Assembly (NCBI GenBank): GCA_031127185.1
Contig: JARIET010000182.1
Location: forward strand, 1 to 6,091
Reading direction: 5' to 3'
Length of the DNA stretch: 6,091 bases
DNA from: Gemmatimonadota bacterium
Lineage (GTDB): Bacteria > Gemmatimonadota > Gemmatimonadetes > Gemmatimonadales > Gemmatimonadaceae
Under the pieces are notes generated by a model. It ran no database searches. It had not been told where the DNA came from and was given only the letters and a program-made list of their open reading frames with translations. How positions within the stretch are numbered: the stretch's first letter is position 1; the number at the start of each line of letters is the position of its first letter. A program made the translations under genes and the position numbers. This document shows positions 1 to 6,091 of the stretch, piece by piece.

Positions 1-2943
1 ACCGCCACGACCCCCAGCGCCGCCGCCGCCCGCAAGGCCGGGAGCGGTCATTGCCCACTGCACGCGGTTGATCCCGGCCACGTTCGGTGCCGAGCCACTG
101 CAGAGCGTGCGACCCTGCGCATCCGTGATGGCCAACGTCACGGCACCCTGCGCCGGCGTGCGCAGGTAGTAGCTGATGGCCGATCCGCGCGGTGCATTCT
201 CTCCGCGCCAGGCCTTCTGCGCCGCCGCTGTACGGTGATTGTCCTGCCGATCGTTGATCCACGCTACCGCCGGGCGCACATCGAACAGATGTGCATCTGA
301 CACACGAACTGCCGGCGTGAACTGTTGGAGTGCCGTGATGTCATCGGCGATGTAGATGCCGCGGCCATGCGATGCGACCACGAGGTCACCTTCACGCGGA
401 TGGATGTACACCTCGTCCGTGCGCACCGTAGGATAGTTGTTCATGAACTTTTCCCAACTCTGTCCGCGGTTGAGCGACACAAACAACCCGAACTCGGTGC
501 CGGCGAAGAGCAGGTCGGGATTTTTCAGGTCTTCACGAATCGCCTGCAGATTGCCCGCCGGCAGATTGGACGAAATATTCCGCCACGTTGCGCCATAGTC
601 GGTGGTCACGAACGCATACGGCTTGAGGTCGTTGCTCCTGTGTCCATCAATGGCGACGTATGCCGTTGCCGCGTCAAAGTGCGACGCTTCAATGCGGGAG
701 ATCCAATAGAGGTTGGTCTCGCCGTTCAGCGCGCCCTGTGGCATGCCGGGGATGTTCTTGCCCACTTCTGTGAAGGTGACACCGTTGTCGCGGCTCACCT
801 GCACATTACCATCGTCGGTGCCTGCCCATACCACGCCCGCCCGCACCGGCGACTCGGACAGCGAAATGATCGTCGAGTACGACGTCAGGCCATCGTTCTT
901 CGAGAGCTGCGTCGTGTTGCCGGGCGCCATCACGTCCACCTTGCAGCGGTCAATCCGCTTGGTGAGGTCGGCGCTCTGCATGTACGTGTCACCCTGGTTG
1001 TCCGAGCGATAGATGCGCGCACCGCCAATCCAGAAGACCCGCGGATTGTGCGGTGACAGCTGGAAGGGAGTGTTCCAGTTGAAGCGCGCGCCGTCGCCCG
1101 GCTGCGCGTTGAGCACATTGCCGCGCGCGGCTGCCCCGCCGCCCCCAAATCCGCCGCCGCCACCACCGCCGCCGCCGCGCCCGCCAGGGCCGGCAATCCG
1201 ACCGTCATTGCACCCGGCAAGTGTGCTCGGCGGCAACCCTGTTCCGCCGCCAACCGGCGTGGGCCTGACACTCACCGATGCTCCTGTGAGGAGGTCATAG
1301 CGGCTGGTGTTTCCGTTCTGCGATTCCGTGAAGATGATGTTCCATGCGGTCGGATCGGCCGCGGTCTGGAAACCGTCGCCGCCACCCACACCATACCAAT
1401 GCGCGTGCGTAAGCCCTGCGCCGCGCGTCGTGCTGGGAGCGCCCCACGTGCCGTTGTCCTGAAGCCCCGTGTACACGCGATACGGCCGGCGCATATCGGC
1501 GCTCACCCAATACGAATAGGCCGCCGCCATCGTGTTGACATAGTCCCAGGTATGACCCTGGTCCCACGAAATGTTGAGGCCACCATCATTGCCGATCATG
1601 ATGTGGCGCGGGTTGTTCGGATTGATCCACATCGCGTGGTTATCGACATGGCCTGAAGTGTTGTTGCCGCCGGCGGCGTCGAGCGTCGCGAACGTCTTGC
1701 CGCCGTCCATCGACTTTGTCCACGGGAGACCCGAGGCATAGACGATGTTGGCGTTGGTCGGATCCACGCGGAGCTGGCTGAAGTACATCGGCCGCGCATT
1801 GCAGTTGCTCATCAGCGTCCACGTGCGACCACCGTCGCTGGTGCGGTAGACCCCGCCGTCCGTGGGATTGAGGGGAGGCGCGGCATTGGGTGTATCCGCG
1901 CCGCGTCCCCCGGCGCCGAATCCACGCCCCGGTCCTGCGTTGTTGCACCAGTCGTATCCGCCGCCGCGCCCGCCACCGAGGCCAGCTTCCGCGGCGGCGG
2001 CGGCGGCCGCGTTGGCCTGCGCTGCCGTCTGCGGTGCGGCAGTCGCCGTCCCGAGCCGGCCCACATCGCCGCCTTCAATCTGGAAATACACCGTGCCTGG
2101 ATTTGACTTGGCGATCGCAATCGCGATACGACCATACGACCCGGTTGCCGAGAGCCCGGGCCCAACCACCTTGTTCCACGTGCGGCCGGCGTCGGTGGTC
2201 TTCCACACCGCGCTGCCGGGGCCACCACCGTTGAAGCAGCAGCTCGTGCGACGACGCTGGTAGCTGGCCGCGTAGAGCACATTGGAGTTCGACGGATCAA
2301 TCGCGAGGTCGGTGAAGCCAGTGTTCTCGTCGATGTACTTCGATTTGTTCCAGGTCTTCCCGCCGTCCGTGCTCTTGTAGAGCCCACGATCCGGACTCGC
2401 CCCGAACAACGGCCCGTTGGCCGCCACGTACACGGTTTCGGGATTCCGCGGGTCGATCACGACGCGCGAGATCGATTGCGTTCCGGTCAGGCCGAGGTCG
2501 GTCCAGGTCTTGCCGCCATCGGTGGTCTTGAACATGCCCCCGCCAAAGGTCGACGACTGGCGATTGTTCGACTCGCCGGTGCCCACATAGACGATGTCGG
2601 GGTTTGACGGATGAATCGCGATGTCGCCGATGGACGCCACCGGCATTTCGTCGAAAATGGGCTCCCAGGTGGTGCCCATATTGACAGACTTCCACACGCC
2701 GCCGGAAGCGTACCCGATGTAGATGATGCTGGGATTGCCGGGGAACGCTTCAACGTCGTCGATTCGCCCACCCATGCTGGCGGGACCGACTGAGCGGAAC
2801 CGGAAGTTGGTCAGAAGGGGGTTGGCGGAACGATTCGCCATCCGTTCGCCCAACTGCTGTGCTGGAAGCGGAGCGGTCGGCGCGCTGAGTCCGACAAACG
2901 CGATGCCCGCGAGCGGGGCCAGAATACGAACCGGAATTCGCAT
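1..2943 (-). CDS. Secreted Asp-box (BNR) beta-propeller protein, sortilin/VPS10-like, 3' end cut by window
   Basis: The frame is open for 981 codons from ATG (2943-2941) to the window edge with no stop, so the C-terminus is missing. Residues 1-29 form a Sec signal peptide (MRIPVR, a hydrophobic core, then a likely cut after PLPA). At least eleven Asp-box motifs of the form S/T-x-D-x-G-x-T-W follow: near residues 86, 140, 191, 249, 368, 411, 459, 648, 718, 780 and 823. They are usually followed by hydrophobic strands and phrases such as IDPxNPxxVYV. This is the pattern of a sortilin/VPS10 or YVTN/BNR-like many-bladed propeller. Residues about 919-968 look like a FlgD-type Ig-like domain (TLAITDAQGRTL ... 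NRVQW). Gly/Ala/Arg-rich inserts sit at about 295-358 and 585-607, and another begins at 971. Homologues are often annotated as glycosyl hydrolase or sialidase, but Asp boxes are structural and I see no sialidase arginine triad, so the function is unknown. An AGGA ribosome-binding site lies six bases before the ATG. The family assignment is firm; the role is not. Confidence 0.93.
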   Translation of the reverse strand, partial: MRIPVRILAPLAGIAFVGLSAPTAPLPAQQLGERMANRSANPLLTNFRFRSVGPASMGGRIDDVEAFPGNPSIIYIGYASGGVWKSVNMGTTWEPIFDEMPVASIGDIAIHPSNPDIVYVGTGESNNRQSSTFGGGMFKTTDGGKTWTDLGLTGTQSISRVVIDPRNPETVYVAANGPLFGASPDRGLYKSTDGGKTWNKSKYIDENTGFTDLAIDPSNSNVLYAASYQRRRTSCCFNGGGPGSAVWKTTDAGRTWNKVVGPGLSATGSYGRIAIAIAKSNPGTVYFQIEGGDVGRLGTATAAPQTAAQANAAAAAAAEAGLGGGRGGGYDWCNNAGPGRGFGAGGRGADTPNAAPPLNPTDGGVYRTSDGGRTWTLMSNCNARPMYFSQLRVDPTNANIVYASGLPWTKSMDGGKTFATLDAAGGNNTSGHVDNHAMWINPNNPRHIMIGNDGGLNISWDQGHTWDYVNTMAAAYSYWVSADMRRPYRVYTGLQDNGTWGAPSTTRGAGLTHAHWYGVGGGDGFQTAADPTAWNIIFTESQNGNTSRYDLLTGASVSVRPTPVGGGTGLPPSTLAGCNDGRIAGPGGRGGGGGGGGGFGGGGAAARGNVLNAQPGDGARFNWNTPFQLSPHNPRVFWIGGARIYRSDNQGDTYMQSADLTKRIDRCKVDVMAPGNTTQLSKNDGLTSYSTIISLSESPVRAGVVWAGTDDGNVQVSRDNGVTFTEVGKNIPGMPQGALNGETNLYWISRIEASHFDAATAYVAIDGHRSNDLKPYAFVTTDYGATWRNISSNLPAGNLQAIREDLKNPDLLFAGTEFGLFVSLNRGQSWEKFMNNYPTVRTDEVYIHPREGDLVVASHGRGIYIADDITALQQFTPAVRVSDAHLFDVRPAVAWINDRQDNHRTAAAQKAWRGENAPRGSAISYYLRTPAQGAVTLAITDAQGRTLCSGSAPNVAGINRVQWAMTAPGLAGGGGAGGRGG
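1151..1180 (-). repeat. GGC/GGT trinucleotide tract encoding poly-glycine
   Basis: On the minus strand this stretch is nearly pure GGC/GGT/GGA codons. It encodes nine consecutive glycines (residues 590-598) after GPGGR in the propeller protein, followed by another Gly run. It is a low-complexity insert between propeller strands, probably a flexible surface loop that grew by trinucleotide slippage. Confidence 0.7.
1988..2010 (-). repeat. GCC trinucleotide tract encoding poly-alanine
   Basis: On the minus strand the codons are GCG, five GCC and GCG, encoding seven alanines (residues 312-318). They lie inside the 60-residue Ala/Gly/Arg-rich insert of the propeller protein. The repeat is in frame, so copy changes would alter loop length without breaking the gene. 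Confidence 0.7.
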
Positions 2944-2949
2944 ACGGAG

Positions 2950-2953
2950 TCCT
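2950..2953 (-). promoter_or_regulatory. Shine-Dalgarno site of the propeller gene
   Basis: On the minus strand AGGA is followed by six bases and then the ATG at 2943-2941. The spacing is good and the codons after it give a clean signal peptide, which together fix the start. The next in-frame ATG (residue 35) lies beyond the signal peptide and would leave the protein without an export signal. Confidence 0.6.
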
Positions 2954-3010
2954 GGTGTGGGGGTTCAGTTCAACTACGCAGCAAGAATGGCACGCGTTGC
3001 TCGATGTGGC

Positions 3011-3039
3011 GAATCAAAATATGAACGTTTTGTGAATTC
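3011..3039. repeat. AT-rich imperfect inverted repeat
   Basis: The left arm is GAATCAAAA (3011-3019). The right arm is TTTTG plus ATTC (3028-3032 and 3036-3039), interrupted by TGA. The loop is TATGAACG. It lies about 70-100 bases before the propeller start. It could be an operator or chance symmetry in AT-rich DNA. No T-run follows on either strand, so it is not a convincing terminator. Confidence 0.3.
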
Positions 3040-3080
3040 CGGGTATGCGGTCGCCTGCGCCGCAGCCCCCGCGGCATGCC

Positions 3081-3632
3081 CTACGGACGCCTCGCGCGAA
3101 TCTTCACGGGGACGGCCGTAGTTCCCCAATGCAGCCGCAACGTCGCCGAATCACCGTCCGCCGACGCGAAGTAGAACGAGAGCGTTTCGAGACTGCTCGC
3201 TGCTTCGGGAGCGGCTTTCACCCGTGCCGCGTCCTGACCCGTCGGGTACCGGGTATGAAAAACGGATGGCACGGTACTGAAGATCATCGTCCATTCGGTG
3301 GCGCCCGGAATCGCCCAGATCGAGTAGCTGCCCGCGGCGAGCGGTGCCCCATTCACCTCGATCGGCGCGGTAATCGTGAATCGCGCGGCCGAATCGGCAC
3401 TCGGCGACCAGACGCGATCCCAAGGCACGAGCGCACCGAAGAGTTCACGGCCACGTGCAGATGGGCGGCGGTAGACGATATCGATCTGCGTGCCCGCAAG
3501 GTTTTGCGAAACTCCTGCGAGCTGACTGCGCGGAATCGTTTGCGCACGCCCGCACGGCGCCAACACCACCGTGAACACCAGCGCGAGCAGGGGCGCACGA
3601 ACGCCCGCGTCGAATCGCACGCGAGGGATCAT
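3081..3632 (-). CDS. Secreted DUF2911 family protein
   Basis: This 183-residue protein ends in TAG. It has a Sec signal peptide (MIPRVRFDAGVR, a hydrophobic stretch at 14-26, and a likely cut after CGRA at residue 30). The mature part shows the landmarks of DUF2911. VYRRPSARGRELFGALVP (residues 53-70) is followed by WDRVW. VNGAPLAAGSYSIWAIPG (93-110) and EWTMIFS (113-119) come next, then a closing beta segment that includes LRLHWG. The length is normal for a single-domain member. DUF2911 has no established biochemical role; members are small exported beta-rich proteins. Two starts are possible: GTG at 3635-3633, giving a four-base GTGA overlap with the dipeptidase stop, and ATG at 3632-3630, giving a one-base TGATG overlap. 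A GGAG site at 3645-3642 is six bases from the GTG and nine from the ATG. I chose ATG, and the mature protein is the same either way. The overlap implies translational coupling to the dipeptidase gene. Confidence 0.9.
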   Translation of the reverse strand: MIPRVRFDAGVRAPLLALVFTVVLAPCGRAQTIPRSQLAGVSQNLAGTQIDIVYRRPSARGRELFGALVPWDRVWSPSADSAARFTITAPIEVNGAPLAAGSYSIWAIPGATEWTMIFSTVPSVFHTRYPTGQDAARVKAAPEAASSLETLSFYFASADGDSATLRLHWGTTAVPVKIRARRP

Positions 3633-4807
3633 CACGCGCCGCTCCAGATGGCTCCGAACGCGCGCGACCAGTTGCCGCCGAGCATCAGCTTGATCTGCGC
3701 GTCAGTGTACTTGCGCCGAACCAGACCCTCGGTGAGGTCATAGACGCGTCGCGGATGGTCGAGCTTCTTGGTCGTGATCGTGCTGTCTGTGTCGCGATGA
3801 AAACGATACCGGTCGAAGTTTGGCTGATTCAGCGGCTCGGGCACGCCCATCGGATTGGGATTGCCCTGCACATCCATGTCACTCCCGATGCCGACGTGTT
3901 CCACGCCGACAAGCTTCGCGACGTGGTCGAACTGGTCCAGCGCATGTTCGATAGTCACAGGTTCATCGAGCTTGAGCATGAAGCGCAGGAACGGAATGCC
4001 CATCACACCGCCCGACTTGGCGATAGCGCGAATCATGTCGTCGGTCTTGGCACGCAGATGGCCAGGCACCAGCGCCCGGCAGGGGGCGTGCGACACCACC
4101 ACCGTCTTCTTCGCCGCGGCAAGCGCGTCGAGCGTGGTACGATCACCCGAGTGCGAGAGGTCCACGGCCATGCCCACCTCCTGCATGCGGGCAAGCACCT
4201 GGGCTCCGTACTCGGTGAGGCCGTCATCAGTATCTGCCAGAAAACCTGAACCGAGTCTGTTCGTGGTGTTGTAGGTCAACTGCGACGCACGCTGGCCAAG
4301 CGCAAAGAAGGTGTTGACGTCGTCGAGCGTGCGGAAATGATCGGCGCCTTGCACCGTGAGCATGATGCCAACGCGGTTCTTGTCTCGCGCGAGGGTCGCG
4401 AAATCCGCCGCATCGTCCACCCGCAGGAACCAGTCACTGTAGCCGGCGAAGAATCCATTCCAGTCCGCGGCCCACTTGAGCGCGGCATCGTACGAACCGC
4501 TCCCCGATCCGAGTCCGAACACGCGCGTTCCGGACCTGCGATACACCTCGAAATCGGCGCGGGTGAACGACCCCGGCTTCTGCATCCAGAGCCGACTCTT
4601 CACGGGATCCTGCCGGAAGTCGGGGAATTGGAACTGGTTCAGCGCGTCAATGACGACCGTTTCCTCGACGAGTCGAACGGCGCGCGCCGAGTACGCGGGC
4701 GCACCTTGGCCAAAGAGACTGAAACGTCCACGCAGCACGGCGGGGGCGCCGAAGATGCCAATCGCGCCGACGCCGAGGGCGTGGACGACGCTACGCCGAG
4801 TGGTCAT
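3632..4807 (-). CDS. Tat-exported membrane-dipeptidase (peptidase M19) homologue with altered metal ligands
   Basis: This 391-residue protein has a likely twin-arginine leader (MTTRRSVVHALGVGAIGIFG) and should be exported folded. The body is a renal-dipeptidase-like TIM barrel: LTYNTTNRLGSG (177-188), VDLSH with His219, VVVSH with His240 followed by Arg244, VGIGSD with Asp310, and MLGGNWSR (375-382). These match the second half of the M19 metal and substrate site. The first half differs. The usual D-G-H-x-D stretch reads DALNQ (54-58), so both early metal ligands are replaced by Leu and Gln. The position of the bridging Glu, in the usual EGGH-like segment, reads VQGADH with Gln153. The classical two-zinc centre is therefore not conserved. 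It may bind one metal, use other residues, or have a changed reaction. The frame is intact with no sign of decay, and similar changes are, as I recall, shared by an M19 subgroup annotated as membrane dipeptidase. It starts two bases after the hydrolase stop and overlaps the DUF2911 start, so it is the middle gene of an operon. Dipeptide hydrolysis is unproven. Confidence 0.92.
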   Translation of the reverse strand: MTTRRSVVHALGVGAIGIFGAPAVLRGRFSLFGQGAPAYSARAVRLVEETVVIDALNQFQFPDFRQDPVKSRLWMQKPGSFTRADFEVYRRSGTRVFGLGSGSGSYDAALKWAADWNGFFAGYSDWFLRVDDAADFATLARDKNRVGIMLTVQGADHFRTLDDVNTFFALGQRASQLTYNTTNRLGSGFLADTDDGLTEYGAQVLARMQEVGMAVDLSHSGDRTTLDALAAAKKTVVVSHAPCRALVPGHLRAKTDDMIRAIAKSGGVMGIPFLRFMLKLDEPVTIEHALDQFDHVAKLVGVEHVGIGSDMDVQGNPNPMGVPEPLNQPNFDRYRFHRDTDSTITTKKLDHPRRVYDLTEGLVRRKYTDAQIKLMLGGNWSRAFGAIWSGA

Positions 4808-4809
4808 GA

Positions 4810-6057
4810 CTAGGGTTGGACGCGAAATGTCGGCGCCGGCCTGGAACGATCCTCATACGGGCGTAGCCACCAGTCAAAGAAGGTCCAGGTGCGATTCCAC
4901 GAGTCGACCTGCTCCGGTGAATCGACCCGTTCCAGCGTGCGCGGATCCACGCGACGGTTGAACGCGTGCCCGACAGAGCCGCCCCAGCCGGGCGGATCGA
5001 CATAGACCTTGGTTTCCGCAAGATCGGGCTTGAGGGCCCGCAGCTTCCAGACCACCTGCTGGTCTTCCACGTAGTTCACGTCCAGGTCGTTCGTGGCCAC
5101 GTGCACCAGCGTCGGGATGTGGAGATTCTCGATCTGATACAGCGGCGAGCGACGGATATACTCGTTGGGATTCTCGAACGGCATCCCGCGAATCCCCGGC
5201 TCGGCTGCGAAGTTCCGCGCGTAGCTCGGGCCCTTCAGCGAGAGTCGGAACAGCAGGTTCGTGACCGGCACCATTGCCGCGATGGCCTTCATCGTGGGTT
5301 TGCCGCGCGTGGCGTTGAGCAACGTGATGAAGCCGCCATGGCTCCAGCCCATCATGCCCAGTCGATCGAGGTCTACGTACGGAAGCGTGCGGAGGTAATC
5401 TTCGGCGCTCATCACGTCATCCACCTCGTGGCCGCCGTAGTCGATGGCCATGTGGTGCGCCTCGCCGTGCCCCGTGCTGCCGCGATAATCCGGCGTGATG
5501 ATGACATAGCCACGATCCACGGCCTCTTTCACGAATGGCAGCATGTTCGTACCCCAATTGCCATGCACGCCGCCATGCACCCAGATCATCGCAGCGTGGC
5601 CCTTCGTGCCGCGCTTGTTGATCGGGGCGAACAGGTACGCCGGGATCGTCATGCCGTCCACGCGGCTCTTGTACGTGATTTTCTGGAAATCGACAATGCC
5701 CTTGAAGCGCGCGGCATATGTGCTGTCGGTCGCGCGTTTCGTTGCCATGTCAGCTTCGAAGTTTCCGCGCGGGAGATCCTTGGGGTCGTTGCTGACGTAG
5801 AGCTGGCGCATGCGAGCGCTGTCCATCTGGCCCTGAAACCCGCGACCGCCGCGACCGCCGCCGACTACGGTTGACGGCTGACGGTTTACGGTTGACGGAA
5901 TGAGCACACCCGAATCCACGCGCACACTCGAAATCGTCGTGACCACCCGAGGCGGACCGGCGGGCGCCGGCGTGGTCACAGGCTTTGGTGCCGTCGAGCA
6001 CGCCGCCGCGAACACGACACACAGCCACAGTCCAGCGTTTCGATTCGTCTGATTCAT
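4810..6057 (-). CDS. Lipoprotein alpha/beta hydrolase, prolyl oligopeptidase (S9) type
   Basis: From the ATG at 6057-6055 the product is 415 residues. It opens with MNQTNR, a hydrophobic stretch and FAAAC, giving a lipoprotein-type signal with Cys20 as the likely lipidated residue. A Thr/Pro/Gly-rich linker (about 21-85) follows and contains the heptamer-encoded PSTVNRQPSTVV (54-65) and GGGRGGRG (66-73). The hydrolase domain starts near residue 120. It shows HGGVHG (161-166, oxyanion-type HGG), PDYRGSTGHG (189-198), the nucleophile elbow GWSHGG (Ser239), TNDLDV with probable catalytic Asp324, and VGHAFNRR with His364. This order matches the S9 catalytic domain without its N-terminal propeller, so it could be a peptidase or an esterase. 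An in-frame ATG at 6084 would add nine residues, two of them acidic, before the signal; I judge it less likely. The gene ends two bases before the dipeptidase start, so the two are co-transcribed and probably coupled. Anchoring at the inner or outer membrane cannot be decided here. Confidence 0.92.
   Translation of the reverse strand: MNQTNRNAGLWLCVVFAAACSTAPKPVTTPAPAGPPRVVTTISSVRVDSGVLIPSTVNRQPSTVVGGGRGGRGFQGQMDSARMRQLYVSNDPKDLPRGNFEADMATKRATDSTYAARFKGIVDFQKITYKSRVDGMTIPAYLFAPINKRGTKGHAAMIWVHGGVHGNWGTNMLPFVKEAVDRGYVIITPDYRGSTGHGEAHHMAIDYGGHEVDDVMSAEDYLRTLPYVDLDRLGMMGWSHGGFITLLNATRGKPTMKAIAAMVPVTNLLFRLSLKGPSYARNFAAEPGIRGMPFENPNEYIRRSPLYQIENLHIPTLVHVATNDLDVNYVEDQQVVWKLRALKPDLAETKVYVDPPGWGGSVGHAFNRRVDPRTLERVDSPEQVDSWNRTWTFFDWWLRPYEDRSRPAPTFRVQP
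5864..5898 (-). repeat. Five tandem heptanucleotide units inside the hydrolase gene
   Basis: Read on the minus strand from 5898, the units are CCGTCAA, CCGTAAA, CCGTCAG, CCGTCAA and CCGTAGT: a 7-base repeat with consensus CCGTCAA and variation mainly in the last three bases. It encodes PSTVNRQPSTVV in the linker between the lipoprotein signal and the hydrolase domain. Three units make 21 bases, so the peptide begins to repeat (PSTV...PSTV). A change of one unit would shift the reading frame. The repeat is imperfect, which lowers its expected slippage rate. Confidence 0.85.
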
Positions 6058-6091
6058 GAGTTCTTGTCCGATGAAATCCACCATGAAGCCG

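Larger units (their letters stand above)
2944..3080 (-). promoter_or_regulatory. Intergenic gap, possible promoter or operator region of the propeller gene
   Basis: This 137-base gap is the only real intergenic space in the window. Its centre (about 3011-3039) is clearly AT-rich against a GC-rich background and holds an imperfect inverted repeat. GAAT and CAAAA at 3011-3019 pair with TTTTG and ATTC at 3028-3039, with a three-base bulge and an eight-base loop. No good -35/-10 pair at normal spacing could be identified, although TATTTT occurs on the minus strand in this patch. At the gene-proximal end of the DUF2911 stop there is a short GC stem (GCCGC/GCGGC, 3059-3075) with no following T-run, so a classical terminator is not supported. 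The gap may carry a promoter; this is inferred only from composition and position. Confidence 0.3.

Noticed and set aside
325..1056. Open frame of 243 codons on the plus strand
   Set aside because: It lies fully antisense to Asp-box repeats of the propeller gene and shows no family features.
1..2943. Calling the large protein a sialidase or glycosidase
   Set aside because: Asp-box repeats are shared by many non-enzymatic propellers. I could not see an arginine triad or the Tyr/Glu pair of sialidases.
3059..3075. Intrinsic terminator after DUF2911
   Set aside because: The stem is only five base pairs with a seven-base loop, and no T-run follows on the minus strand.
3546..3560. Lipobox in the DUF2911 signal peptide (LAPC)
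   Set aside because: Proline directly before the Cys does not fit the lipobox, and a normal signal-peptidase cut after CGRA is better placed.
3045..3743. Open frame of 232 codons on the plus strand across DUF2911 and the gap
   Set aside because: It is Arg/His-rich with no domain and lies opposite a recognisable DUF2911 gene.
4966..5874. Long open frame of about 300 codons on the plus strand opposite the hydrolase
   Set aside because: It is antisense to a gene with a clear catalytic triad and signal peptide. Its translation is rich in His, Arg and Val with no recognisable domain, as expected for the complement of GC-rich coding sequence.
6058..6084. Start of the hydrolase at the ATG at 6084
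   Set aside because: It would add MVDFIGQEL, which contains acidic residues, before an otherwise ideal short lipoprotein signal. The ATG at 6057 fits better, though the longer form cannot be excluded.

Overview
This GC-rich window carries four protein-coding genes, all on the minus strand and all with apparent export signals. The set comprises a secreted beta-propeller with many Asp-box (BNR) repeats and Gly/Arg-rich loops, a DUF2911 protein, a Tat-type M19 'dipeptidase' and an S9-type hydrolase lipoprotein. It resembles environmental Gemmatimonadota, less likely Acidobacteriota. That assignment is an inference from protein style and composition, since no phylogenetic marker gene is present.

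In the direction of transcription (right to left), the first gene is an alpha/beta-hydrolase of the prolyl-oligopeptidase type (about 6057-4810), predicted to be a lipoprotein. Two bases further on is an M19-family dipeptidase homologue (4807-3632) with a twin-arginine leader. Its stop codon overlaps the start of a small secreted DUF2911 protein (3632-3081). After a 137-base gap that is AT-rich in its middle comes a very large secreted Asp-box beta-propeller protein (2943 to the left edge, where it is cut off). No gene-free stretch exceeds 300 bases. I see no RNA genes, mobile elements or CRISPR arrays.

The first three genes are tightly spaced or overlapping and almost certainly form one transcription unit. 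The fourth may be read through or have its own promoter in the gap. Two of the products belong to peptidase families and all four should act outside the cytoplasm. A role in handling peptides at the cell envelope is therefore reasonable, but the actual substrates cannot be read from the sequence.

Most of the window is ordinary for such genomes. The points worth a second look are: a five-copy heptanucleotide repeat inside the hydrolase reading frame, where gain or loss of one unit would shift the frame; an M19 homologue that lacks the His-x-Asp and bridging Glu metal ligands while keeping the second half of the site; Cys-Asn...Gly-Pro-Gly loops and Gly/Arg/Ala-rich inserts in the propeller; and a possible upstream gene ending in an ATGA overlap at the right edge. 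I found no clear sign of a wholly new system.
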